In this document: positions 1 through 7,569 of the stretch, piece after piece
How the letters are laid out: every line of letters starts with the position of its first letter
Numbering within the stretch: the first letter of the stretch is position 1
Source: an uncultured Bartonella sp.
GTDB taxonomy: Bacteria > Pseudomonadota > Alphaproteobacteria > Rhizobiales > Rhizobiaceae
Length of the DNA stretch: 64,000 nucleotides
NCBI RefSeq assembly: GCF_945277285.1
Contig: NZ_CALYPR010000001.1
Location: forward strand, 806,001 to 870,000
Reading direction: 5' to 3'
Notes under the pieces: generated by a model
Databases searched by the model: none
The model's input: only the letters and a program-made list of their open reading frames with translations
Told to the model about the DNA's origin: nothing
Program-made: the position numbers and the translations under genes

Positions 1-1
1 C

Positions 2-196
2 ACCCATTCGGCGATGGCACCGTGGACAATCGTCAAATCCAACGACAAAAGACGGGCACGACTTGCCGTTATCCGTCGTGTTCTTCTCTCCATTCCTTAT
101 GCTGATCGTAATATTTCGGCAATCGGGCCGGAAGACGAGAAAATTATTGGCGTCGGGCCTGACTTCTTGCGCCATGCCACTGAAAATCTCATTTAA
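2..196 (+). CDS. ppk2: Polyphosphate kinase 2 family protein, 3' end only
   Basis: Only the last 64 codons are in the window; the reading frame is open from base 2 to the TAA at 194-196, so the gene is cut by the window edge. The visible part contains the PWTIVKSNDKRRARL segment followed by a helix that ends in an IPYADRN stretch, which is the usual C-terminal end of PPK2 enzymes, where the conserved K-S-N/D-D-K-K/R-R-A-R run follows the catalytic core. PPK2 enzymes move phosphate between polyphosphate and nucleoside mono- or diphosphates in the cytoplasm. The catalytic Walker motifs lie outside the window, so the subclass and preferred nucleotide cannot be read. The internal ATG at 14 is not the start. 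A strong terminator follows 15 bases after the stop. Confidence 0.8.
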   Translation, partial: THSAMAPWTIVKSNDKRRARLAVIRRVLLSIPYADRNISAIGPEDEKIIGVGPDFLRHATENLI

Positions 197-211
197 ATAA
201 CGCTCAAGAAA

Positions 212-247
212 ATAGGCGCCATAAGAATACGGCGCCTATCCTTTTTT
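212..247 (+). terminator. Rho-independent terminator of ppk2
   Basis: A perfect 9-bp stem, ATAGGCGCC at 212-220 and GGCGCCTAT at 231-239, with a 10-base loop, is followed by a T-rich run (CCTTTTTT). It lies directly after the PPK2 stop codon and separates that gene from the binding protein at 290. Confidence 0.85.
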
Positions 248-289
248 AGTTTTGGCAGGGGCAATATTTATGCTAAGCGGATACATGTT

Positions 290-1150
290 ATGCAGCATCC
301 TAAAACATTACTTTCCGCAATAATTGCACTTACCATTGTTGTCCTTTGCCATGGCTTCAGCTTGGCTGAAGAGGCGTCAAAACAGGGGTTGCCGCGTTTT
401 TTTGATACTGAAGAACGATTGAGCCACCTAAATCTTGGCACTGTCACAAGATTGCGATTTCTGACAACCGTCGATTTCCCACCATTCAATTTCATTGATA
501 AAACCGGTCGACTTTCAGGATATAATATTGATCTCTTACGCGCTATCTGCACAGAATTGAAACTTGAACAGGTCTGCGAAGTCGAAGCGCTGCCTTGGGA
601 AGAACTCATCCCCCATATGAATAATCACGATGGCGAGGCTATCATTGCCGGAATGAAGGAAACTCCGGAAACTGCAAAAAGCCTTATTTTCACACAAAGC
701 TATCTGCGTTTTCCTGCCCGTTTTGTGGCTTCGGGAAATATTAGTCTGACTGAACCAATCGTAAAAAGCTTGAAAAAATACAGAATTGGCATTGTTCGCG
801 TCAGTGCCCATGAAGCACTTTTTGCCGCCTATTTCCCCGATGTCAAATGGCAGGCATTCAATGATGAAGACAGCCTAAAGCGAGCCTTGAAAGCCAAGAC
901 GATTGATCTTGCATTTGGCGATGGGATGGGGTTTTCACAATGGCTTAACGATCCCGCATCGGAAAATTGTTGTCACTTTATTAATGATGCTTATATTGCA
1001 CCACAATTTTTACAAAGCGGCCTTCGAATTGCCGTATCAAAAGACAATCCTCAGTTAGTCGATGCGTTGAATTATGCGTTGAAATCGTTAGAGCGCAAGG
1101 GCAAGCTTACCGAACTTTACTTGCGCTATTTTCCAATCGGTTTCTATTGA
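290..1150 (+). CDS. Periplasmic amino-acid-type solute-binding protein (SBP_bac_3)
   Basis: This 286-residue protein has an N-terminal signal peptide (hydrophobic stretch at about residues 8-25, ending in an SLAEEA cleavage region). A family 3 solute-binding fold follows: the block TVDFPPFNFIDKTGRLSGYN at about residue 60 matches the ligand-contact start of polar amino acid binding proteins, and later segments carry the GMKETPETAKSL-type and C-terminal YLRYFP motifs. It would sit in the periplasm and capture a small polar solute, perhaps an amino acid. No permease or ATPase gene lies beside it, so it is an orphan binding protein or serves a transporter encoded elsewhere; a sensory role is also possible. 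The start is the ATG at 290. The ribosome site is weak, but the signal peptide follows at once, which supports this start. Confidence 0.75.
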   Translation: MQHPKTLLSAIIALTIVVLCHGFSLAEEASKQGLPRFFDTEERLSHLNLGTVTRLRFLTTVDFPPFNFIDKTGRLSGYNIDLLRAICTELKLEQVCEVEALPWEELIPHMNNHDGEAIIAGMKETPETAKSLIFTQSYLRFPARFVASGNISLTEPIVKSLKKYRIGIVRVSAHEALFAAYFPDVKWQAFNDEDSLKRALKAKTIDLAFGDGMGFSQWLNDPASENCCHFINDAYIAPQFLQSGLRIAVSKDNPQLVDALNYALKSLERKGKLTELYLRYFPIGFY

Positions 1151-1183
1151 GGGCCCTTTTTTAGAGTTCCCAAAGGCCCTCAA
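1147..1183. terminator. Hairpin between convergent genes
   Basis: A perfect 9-bp inverted repeat, TTGAGGGCC at 1147-1155 and GGCCCTCAA at 1175-1183, lies between the ends of the convergent genes at 290-1150 and 1194-2213 and overlaps the first stop codon. No T-run follows on either strand, so it is at best a weak bidirectional terminator. Confidence 0.35.
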
Positions 1184-1193
1184 GAGAGATTGG

Positions 1194-2213
1194 TTATAGT
1201 CGAACTATCAATTTGCCAAAATTCTCGCCTTTCAGAAGGCCTATGAATGCTTCCGGTGCTTTTTCGAGTCCTTCAACAATATCCTCGCGATAATGAAGAT
1301 GGCCCTGCTTAAGCCATTCTTGCGCCTGAACAAAGAATTCACTTTTCTGATGTGCAAATTCACGTTCAATAAATCCGCGGACAAGTAAACTCTTGATTAA
1401 AATTGCATTCATTAATTCCGGCAGCCGATCAACGTTATGGCGCAGCGCTTTAACGCCGTTATATTGAGCAATCAGGCCACAAACCGGAATGCGGGCATAT
1501 GGATTAAGCAGCGGGAAAACGGCATCCCAAACCTTACCACCGACATTTTCATAATAGACATCGATTCCTTCCGGACATGCTTTGGCGAGACGCTCGGCAA
1601 AATCGGTGCCTTTATGATCAATCATCACATCAAACCCCAAGACATCACGACCAAAAGCACATTTCTCCTCTCCCCCGGCAATTCCCACTGCTTTGGCACC
1701 GGCAATTTTTGCTAATTGTCCAACCATTGTGCCGACAGTTCCGGTTGCCGCTGCAACAACCACGGTCTCTCCCTTTTTTGGTTTCCCGATATTACGCATA
1801 CCGGCATAAGCGGTAAAACCCGGCATACCAAGAATGCCCAAAGCCGTTGAAAGTGGTGCATTGAAATGGTCCAGTTTTGTAAGATTTTCACCTTTTTCAA
1901 TGCTGTAACTTTGCCAGCCGCTAGCAGAGAGAACCTTATCACCTTTTTTAAAACTTTCATGGTTTGAGGCAACAACTTCACCAACTGTTCCACCAACCAT
2001 AACCTCACCAAGTTGAACCGGCTTGTCATAAGAAGGTGCATCATCCATGCGGCCACGCATATAAGGATCAAGTGACAAATAGAGAATTTTTATCAATACC
2101 TCGCCGCTTTTTAATTCCGGCAGGATGATTTTTTCAAAAGCAAAATTGCCTTTCACAGGCATTCCATTTGGGCGAGACGATAACACAATGCGTGTCGAAT
2201 GGATTTCTTCCAT
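1194..2213 (-). CDS. NADP-dependent oxidoreductase, MDR family (CurA/LTB4DH type)
   Basis: This 339-residue, zinc-free medium-chain dehydrogenase/reductase has an N-terminal GroES-like part with the PYMRGRM segment near residue 50, typical of the curcumin reductase and leukotriene B4 12-hydroxydehydrogenase group. A Rossmann part follows with a VVAAATGTVGTMVGQLAKIAGA nucleotide-binding loop near residue 155 and the YYENVGG segment near residue 225. Such enzymes use NADPH to reduce the double bond of unsaturated ketones and aldehydes, probably as detoxification. The start is ATG 2213 with an AGGA-like site upstream. It lies 93 bases downstream of the TRIC-like gene on the same strand and could be co-transcribed. 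The substrate cannot be read from the sequence. Confidence 0.85.
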   Translation of the reverse strand: MEEIHSTRIVLSSRPNGMPVKGNFAFEKIILPELKSGEVLIKILYLSLDPYMRGRMDDAPSYDKPVQLGEVMVGGTVGEVVASNHESFKKGDKVLSASGWQSYSIEKGENLTKLDHFNAPLSTALGILGMPGFTAYAGMRNIGKPKKGETVVVAAATGTVGTMVGQLAKIAGAKAVGIAGGEEKCAFGRDVLGFDVMIDHKGTDFAERLAKACPEGIDVYYENVGGKVWDAVFPLLNPYARIPVCGLIAQYNGVKALRHNVDRLPELMNAILIKSLLVRGFIEREFAHQKSEFFVQAQEWLKQGHLHYREDIVEGLEKAPEAFIGLLKGENFGKLIVRL

Positions 2214-2306
2214 ATTTTTTTCCTTTCATATTCCAAAATGAAGGATGAACTTTGGAAGACCTGCTGTCAACAAACGGAAAAATGGAAACCATTCCGCTAC
2301 GACATT

Positions 2307-2930
2307 CTACTTTGGTCGATTTGGCGTTTTCAACGTGATAGGGGGAAGGTTGATTTGATAATGCATAGAAATAATGCGGATAGCCGAACAAACAGCAATC
2401 GCGCACCAGATGGCAAGCGAAAGAGAAACAAGCCGCGTTGACCCCAACAGAACGATAGCCGAGCCAACAATGGCCGCACTTGCATAAATCTCTTTACTAA
2501 AAATGACGGGAGTACGACCGGTCAATATATCGCGAGCACATCCGCCTCCAACCGCACTTATACATCCCAGAATGACAGCAATCTGGATGTTACCTGTCAT
2601 CTGGTAAGCCTTATCGGCTCCGAAAGCGGCAAAAAACCCGAGTCCCAGAGCATCTAGCCATAGTGTCGGTTTTTCCATCCGCATAATGAGTCTCTGGCAG
2701 TAAATACCAAGCAATACAGCGCCAATAATGGCTATAAAATATTCGATATTGGTAAGTCCCACAGGTGGCGTAGCCCCCAAACAGACATCGCGGATGATGC
2801 CACCACCACACGCCGTTGCCATAGCAACGACAAAAACGCCGAAAAAATCAAACCCGCGGCGGATTCCGGCACTGGTGCCGCTTAATGCAAAAACAAAAGT
2901 GCCAATAACATCTATTGAATGGAGGAGCAT
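2307..2930 (-). CDS. TRIC-like (UPF0126) membrane protein
   Basis: This 207-residue integral membrane protein consists of two repeated halves, each beginning with a glycine-rich membrane helix. The halves carry GTFVFALSGTSAGIRRG and ACGGGIIRDVCLG in the first repeat and GLGFFAAFGADKA and AVGGGCARDILTG in the second. The G-G-G-x-x-R-D motif in both halves is the signature of the UPF0126 family, the bacterial relatives of trimeric intracellular cation channels. Seven membrane segments are expected, with a short polar C-terminal tail. Relatives have been shown to conduct potassium; the role in bacteria is not settled, and some annotations suggest small-molecule transport. The start ATG 2930 has a good GGAAAGG ribosome site. 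Confidence 0.85.
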   Translation of the reverse strand: MLLHSIDVIGTFVFALSGTSAGIRRGFDFFGVFVVAMATACGGGIIRDVCLGATPPVGLTNIEYFIAIIGAVLLGIYCQRLIMRMEKPTLWLDALGLGFFAAFGADKAYQMTGNIQIAVILGCISAVGGGCARDILTGRTPVIFSKEIYASAAIVGSAIVLLGSTRLVSLSLAIWCAIAVCSAIRIISMHYQINLPPITLKTPNRPK

Positions 2931-3293
2931 TCGCCTTTCCTTTAAAAAGCTGGAAACGGTATTTCATTCTTCTAGCGTTTTGCAAGTTAGTGTAACCTTT
3001 TACTTTGCTACACCATAACTTGTTGCTGCCTACAAATCTCGTATTTCCGTTCCTAAGTTATATTCCAATAATGATGCGCCAGTTAATGCTGTTTTTTTTA
3101 ACAAGCTTTAATTTTTAAAAAGTGAAAATGGATTTCAGTATTTTAATTTCTTTAAATTCAACCAATTTAACAAACTGGCAATTCCTAGTCAGTCACTTTG
3201 CCATTCTGATTGTAAAAAATTTTTTCAGCTTAAAAAATGAAAATGGAGTTTTTTTGCGCGAGTGCTCGACGTTTATACGTTTACTTTGAACAA
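2931..3293. other. Gene-free stretch of 363 bp
   Basis: AT-rich DNA between two minus-strand genes. It must hold the promoter of the TRIC-like gene near 2931-3020 and the 3' trailer of ptsH. I see no strong hairpin, RNA gene or credible small reading frame. Confidence 0.5.
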
Positions 3294-3596
3294 TCAGCTT
3301 TCTTCACCGAATTTTTCTTCAACAAGTTTTTGTAGGGCATCAAGAACTTTTTCAGCGTCTTTGCCATTCGCTGTTACTGTTATGCTGCTCCCTTGCGAGG
3401 CCGCCAACATCATCAACCCCATAATAGAATTACCGCCAACCGTCTGACTGTCTTTTTCAACTTCAACAACAGCATCAAAAACTTCAACCGTTTGCACAAA
3501 CTTTGCCGAAGCGCGAGCATGAAGACCGCGTTTATTAGAAATCACCAGTTGTCGTGTAACAGAATTATCCATCACTTTTTGAACAGAACCGTTCAT
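3294..3596 (-). CDS. ptsH: Phosphocarrier protein HPr (PTS)
   Basis: This 100-residue HPr carries the active-site segment NKRGLHARASAKFVQ with the phosphorylatable His at residue 26, and the regulatory serine in GGNSIMGLMML at residue 57, equivalent to Ser46, the target of HPr kinase. In alphaproteobacteria this HPr usually belongs to a regulatory phosphotransfer chain (PTS-Ntr) rather than to sugar uptake. The start codon directly abuts the stop of the EIIA gene (TAG then ATG), and GGACGA lies just upstream. An internal ATG at 3572 would give a more usual 92-residue protein but has no ribosome site. The HPr kinase gene lies about 560 bp upstream in the same cluster, so Ser57 control is likely. 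Confidence 0.95.
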   Translation of the reverse strand: MNGSVQKVMDNSVTRQLVISNKRGLHARASAKFVQTVEVFDAVVEVEKDSQTVGGNSIMGLMMLAASQGSSITVTANGKDAEKVLDALQKLVEEKFGEES

Positions 3597-4004
3597 CTAT
3601 TCGTCCGATAGCAACATACTTGGAACATTGATATATTTACGGCCGGCATCTTGCGCAGCCCTCAATGCATCAACCAATTGGATATCGTTACATTGGCGCA
3701 CTGATGTAAGTTTGATCAACATTGGCAAATTGACCCCGGCAATAACTTCTACCTTGCCTTCCTGCATCACTGAAATAGCCAAATTAGACGGCGTTCCACC
3801 GAACATATCGGTCAAAATGATAACACCCTGTCCACCATCCACCGCCGCAACGGCTGCCACAATATCTTTACGACGTTGATCCATATCATCGTCAGGGCCA
3901 ATACACACTGTGGCAAATTTCTCCTGCGAACCCACAACATGCTCCACCGCATGCAAAAATTCCTCAGCCAATCTGCCGTGCGTTACAAGCACGAGTCCGA
4001 TCAT
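3597..4004 (-). CDS. PTS EIIA component, mannose family
   Basis: This 135-residue protein matches the stand-alone EIIA-Man fold. It has the N-terminal strand MIGLVLVTHG with the predicted phospho-His at residue 9, then a DMFGGTPSNLA segment near residue 67 and the GVNLPML segment near residue 92, both conserved in the family. No EIIB, EIIC or EIID gene is near, so it probably receives phosphate from HPr to act as a regulator, as proposed for rhizobial and Brucella relatives in which this cluster touches ChvG/ChvI signalling. The ATG at 4004 has AGGAGC upstream. Its stop abuts the ptsH start, so the two are translationally linked. Confidence 0.92.
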   Translation of the reverse strand: MIGLVLVTHGRLAEEFLHAVEHVVGSQEKFATVCIGPDDDMDQRRKDIVAAVAAVDGGQGVIILTDMFGGTPSNLAISVMQEGKVEVIAGVNLPMLIKLTSVRQCNDIQLVDALRAAQDAGRKYINVPSMLLSDE

Positions 4005-4153
4005 TCAACAATGCTCCTGTCACCAGCGTCCCGACCGTCGTGTTCCAAGAAAATCGACAGTGAGTTTTACATTTTGGCAGGTGAATTCGCCCGTGCCAAG
4101 AAAAATCTTTAACCGCTATCAAAAAATATTGTTTTTCAACACGAATTAGATGG

Positions 4154-4621
4154 TCAAACAGGTTTTTTCCAAGGTGTTTTAAATACCAATGCTTCTATTG
4201 CCTGACAAATTGCTATACCGTCGGCAGTATTCAAATCAGGAAGATTATAAAGCGGTATTTTGATACCGCAATAAGTTATTTTGTTTTCAGCCGGATAACG
4301 TTTTCCACCACTGCCCAATGCGACAGCAAAATCAACTATGACTTCATTTTTAAAAGTCATTTGATAAAGCCCTGCGCCCCTGATTTCTACGCCACCGGCA
4401 AGTGTCTCGGGTGAGCGAGCGCAAAGTTTGCCATTCTGATTGGAAAGGTCGGTATAGTCATCACTGACAAGAAAAGCGGTTTTCCCCGACCAGTGAGCGC
4501 GTTCGATCAATGCAAGTGTCAGCGCCGACTTTCCCGAAGATGACGGGCCGGTGAGCAAAATGCCTTTATTGCCAAGAATAAGACAATTCGCATGGAGTCT
4601 GGAGAGGCAATCTTCCGGCAC
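4154..4621 (-). CDS. hprK: HPr kinase/phosphorylase, short alphaproteobacterial form
   Basis: This 155-residue protein holds only the C-terminal catalytic domain of HPr kinase/phosphorylase. The P-loop GPSSSGKS is at residues 25-32, followed by VSDDYTDL near residue 53 and the signature region GGVEIRGAGLYQM near residue 76. The long N-terminal domain of the Gram-positive enzymes is absent, as is normal for alphaproteobacteria. It phosphorylates and dephosphorylates HPr on its serine and so can turn the PTS chain up or down. It starts with GTG at 4621, only 11 bases after the chvG stop, which indicates one transcript with chvI-chvG. The EIIA and ptsH genes follow after 149 bp. Confidence 0.92.
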   Translation of the reverse strand: MPEDCLSRLHANCLILGNKGILLTGPSSSGKSALTLALIERAHWSGKTAFLVSDDYTDLSNQNGKLCARSPETLAGGVEIRGAGLYQMTFKNEVIVDFAVALGSGGKRYPAENKITYCGIKIPLYNLPDLNTADGIAICQAIEALVFKTPWKKPV

Positions 4622-4632
4622 AATAGGCGTTC

Positions 4633-6420
4633 CTATTTTTCGAGTGGTAAAACAATGATAAAACGGGCACCAAGTTTTTTATCAGGCTCTTTATCCGAAT
4701 AGATATTCTCGGCTGTCAATGTGCCATTATGGGCTTCAATGATCTGGCGGCTAATAGAAAGCCCAAGGCCAGAATTTTTTCCAAACGATTCCGCCCCCGG
4801 ACGGTCAGTATAAAAACGCTCGAAAATACGGTCGATCTTTTCGGCACGAATGCCCGGGCCATTGTCTTCTACTGTCAGTACCAGTTTTCCACCTTCCGCA
4901 TGCATGGCCAGTTTTATCTTACCATTTTCATGAGGAATGAACGAACGGGCATTTTCTATGAGATTGGAAACCACTTGCCCCAAACGTAAGTCATGACCGG
5001 CGACAATATATTTTTTGCCACCACTGCGCGGTTTTATATCAAGTTCGATTGTTGCCGAAACCTTGTTGTGGCGCACTTCGCGGGAAGCCTTTACAATACT
5101 TTCAAGCATGGCAACCATATCCACTTTGTCGGATGTCTCGCGGGCCAGCTCCGCATCAAGGCGCGATGCATCGGATATATCGGTAATCAGACGATCAAGG
5201 CGGCGCACATCCTGCTGGATGATGTCAAATAGTCGCTCGCGTGCCTCATGTGTTTTGGCAAGCGGCAAAGTTTCCACCGCGCTTCTAAGCGAGGTCAACG
5301 GATTTTTCAGTTCATGACTGACATCCGCCGCAAACTGCTCGATAGCTTCAATACGGGTATAGAGTGCATCTGTCATATCGCGGATTGACGTTGACAAATG
5401 CCCCACTTCATCCTGCCGGTCGGAGAAATCGGGAATTTCCACACGTTTATTGGTTCCATGACGAACGCGATCGGCTGCTGCCGATAATTTGCGCAACGGA
5501 TTAGCAATCGTATAGGCCAAGAATAGTGACAAAACCAATAACACCGCGGCGACAACTGCGAAAACCTTGAAAATGGCAAGCCGTTCAGCTGTTACAATAT
5601 TGTCGATATCCGATCCTGCTGTAGACAATAATAACACCCCTACAACAGAATGATAGCGTTGCACCGGAACAGCAACAGAAACCACCAGTTCACCTTGGGA
5701 GTTACGCCGTTGTGCCGTTGCCAAAATCCCGTTCATTGCCTTGACAACTTCGGGATAGACAGCGCCATTTCCGCCAAGCTGGTCTTTATCGACAGTAACG
5801 TCATTGCCATAAATTGTATTGGTCAGCCAGTTTCTGAAACGTTCAAACAGACCGGGCTTATCTTCGACAATTGGAGGAAGATTGTAACTTAAGACCTGAC
5901 CACTCGAATAGAGAACCATGGAATCGAGAAGAAGATTGGCATCCCGGTCATAAATACGGGCGCGTGTTGTGACCGGCGAAATGACATTGCGCAATAACGG
6001 CGCTACGCGTTCCGGATTAATTGGGAAATCCCAATTGTCAGTAGATTCCGGTTTTGGAGTAATACTTTGACCCGCCTGCAACTCCATGAGTTTTTCAGGG
6101 TCAATCAGAATGGAATTGGTATCGACCGTTGCAGAGGCGGCAATTGCTCCGGCAATGATCTTGCCTTGTGTGCGCAACGACTCGATCTTGGCATCGATCA
6201 GCCCGTCACGGAACTGGTTAAGATACATAATGCCGGCCACGAGAACACATAAAGCTGCAAGGTTGAGGATCACAATGCGCCGTGTCAGGCTAGAAAACAG
6301 AAGCTGTTCGAACAAATAGTGGCCACGCTTTCGTAAACTTCCCAACCGGGAGGTTTTACGAGAGCGTTTAACCTCTTTACTTCTTTCTTCCGCAGCCGCT
6401 GTCTGTTCCTCAGTGACCAT
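4633..6420 (-). CDS. chvG: Sensor histidine kinase ChvG (BatS/BvrS/ExoS)
   Basis: This 595-residue membrane kinase has a basic N-terminal cytoplasmic stretch, a membrane helix at about residues 48-66, a periplasmic sensor domain of about 220 residues, a second membrane helix near residues 285-307, HAMP, then the H-box FAADVSHELKNPLTSL with the phospho-acceptor His at about residue 369. An HATPase domain follows with DNGPGI and NSGLGLSI. Length and layout match ChvG/ExoS/BvrS, which sense acid and host or envelope conditions and phosphorylate ChvI; in Sinorhizobium the periplasmic domain is restrained by ExoR. It follows chvI after 49 bp and precedes hprK after 11 bp. The start is ATG 6420 with an AAAGGTGCGGG site. 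Confidence 0.95.
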   Translation of the reverse strand: MVTEEQTAAAEERSKEVKRSRKTSRLGSLRKRGHYLFEQLLFSSLTRRIVILNLAALCVLVAGIMYLNQFRDGLIDAKIESLRTQGKIIAGAIAASATVDTNSILIDPEKLMELQAGQSITPKPESTDNWDFPINPERVAPLLRNVISPVTTRARIYDRDANLLLDSMVLYSSGQVLSYNLPPIVEDKPGLFERFRNWLTNTIYGNDVTVDKDQLGGNGAVYPEVVKAMNGILATAQRRNSQGELVVSVAVPVQRYHSVVGVLLLSTAGSDIDNIVTAERLAIFKVFAVVAAVLLVLSLFLAYTIANPLRKLSAAADRVRHGTNKRVEIPDFSDRQDEVGHLSTSIRDMTDALYTRIEAIEQFAADVSHELKNPLTSLRSAVETLPLAKTHEARERLFDIIQQDVRRLDRLITDISDASRLDAELARETSDKVDMVAMLESIVKASREVRHNKVSATIELDIKPRSGGKKYIVAGHDLRLGQVVSNLIENARSFIPHENGKIKLAMHAEGGKLVLTVEDNGPGIRAEKIDRIFERFYTDRPGAESFGKNSGLGLSISRQIIEAHNGTLTAENIYSDKEPDKKLGARFIIVLPLEK

Positions 6421-6469
6421 CCGGTCGCCCGCACCTTTCGATGCAAAATAAAACTATTTTGCCAACTAA

Positions 6470-7195
6470 CTATTGCACTTCGCGGAAACGATAGCCTACC
6501 CCATAAAGGGTTTCAATCATTTCGAAATCATTGTCTACCTGCTTGAATTTTTTACGCAACCGCTTGATATGACTATCAATCGTGCGATCATCCACATAGA
6601 CCTGATCATCATAGGCAGCATCCATAAGCGAATCGCGACTTTTAACAACGCCGGGGCGTTGTGCCAAAGCTTGTAAAATCAAAAACTCGGTTACTGTCAA
6701 TATAACCGGCTCGCCTTTCCACGTGCAGGTATGCCGCTCCTGATCCATCACAAGATCGCCACGTTCAATCGAAGTTGCGGCCTGTGCATTGGCTTTAACC
6801 GGCTCGCCACGCGCGGCAGCACGTCTTAGAACCGCTTTGACACGCTCGACAAGCAGACGTTGTGAAAAAGGCTTGGTAATAAAATCATCCGCCCCCATTT
6901 TAAGACCAAACAATTCGTCAATCTCGTCATCTTTAGAGGTCAGGAAAATAACCGGCAAATCCGATTTCTGGCGCAAACGCCGCAGCAGTTCCATACCATC
7001 CATACGAGGCATTTTAATGTCGAAAATCGCAAGATTAGGTGGTCTTGCGGTCAAACCTTCAAGAGCAGAAGCACCATCTGTATAAGTCTCCACACGATAG
7101 CCTTCCGATTCAAGGGCTATCGACACTGATGTCAGAATGTTGCGATCGTCATCGACAAGCGCAATTGTCTGTGTCGTGGTTGCAATATCTTTCAT
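6470..7195 (-). CDS. chvI: Response regulator ChvI (BatR/BvrR), OmpR family
   Basis: This 241-residue OmpR-type regulator has a receiver domain at about residues 10-125 with acidic pocket D15-D17, phospho-acceptor D59 in FDIKMP and K108 in TKPF, followed by a winged-helix DNA-binding domain at about 140-240 (recognition region [16 protein letters not shown]-terminal hairpin YGVGYRF). The strongly conserved sequence is that of ChvI/BatR/BvrR, which controls envelope, acid and host-adaptation genes in Rhizobiales; in Bartonella and Brucella it is needed for virulence. It is the first gene of the chvI-chvG-hprK transcript and is divergent from pckA, with 374 bp between them. Confidence 0.95.
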   Translation of the reverse strand: MKDIATTTQTIALVDDDRNILTSVSIALESEGYRVETYTDGASALEGLTARPPNLAIFDIKMPRMDGMELLRRLRQKSDLPVIFLTSKDDEIDELFGLKMGADDFITKPFSQRLLVERVKAVLRRAAARGEPVKANAQAATSIERGDLVMDQERHTCTWKGEPVILTVTEFLILQALAQRPGVVKSRDSLMDAAYDDQVYVDDRTIDSHIKRLRKKFKQVDNDFEMIETLYGVGYRFREVQ

Positions 7196-7569
7196 AGTTT
7201 TTTCAGAGCCTTTCTTCCGGTTCTATTGTTTTCGCATATGAATGCTTCAAAGCGAAAAAACGTTCTTAATTATTTTTACAGGAGTATTTTCTTTATATGG
7301 TTGTCACAAGTACATTTTGCAAAACAAATGTGGTACAAATTGTGACTGCCGCTTCAAAGCCGTTGATTTTATAACGAAAACACCTCTTTCTTCACCGCAA
7401 ATTAAACGTTTAAAATGCTGTTGAAGTTTCATTAATTATCATTTTAAAAAAAATTAAATTTTTTTAAATCGATTAAATATTTGATATTTAATACATTTTC
7501 TGCTTGTAGGAGGGCACACTCACAATCGTGTGGGCCAATTGTTGGTTCTAAGGCAGTAGCGGAGGTACT
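7196..7569. promoter_or_regulatory. Divergent chvI / pckA control region
   Basis: A 374-bp very AT-rich region between two divergent genes. It must contain both promoters. It holds a perfect palindrome at 7472-7492 (annotated separately) and a small CACAC/GTGTG hairpin near 7519-7536 in the likely pckA leader. The pckA start has a strong GGAGGT site at 7561-7566. Confidence 0.6.
7472..7492. promoter_or_regulatory. Perfect 9-bp inverted repeat upstream of pckA (possible operator)
   Basis: The arms are ATTAAATAT at 7472-7480 and ATATTTAAT at 7484-7492 with spacer TTG. It ends 77 bases before the pckA start codon. In Sinorhizobium pckA is under the LacI-type regulator PckR; whether this is a regulator site or chance in an AT-only stretch cannot be told from one sequence. 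Confidence 0.35.

Noticed and set aside
14-196. ATG at base 14 as a start of a small gene
   Set aside because: The frame is open to the window edge and the sequence is the C-terminal end of PPK2, so this ATG is an internal Met.
7519-7536. Hairpin in the pckA leader
   Set aside because: The stem is only five base pairs with poor flanks; not enough for a riboswitch or attenuator.
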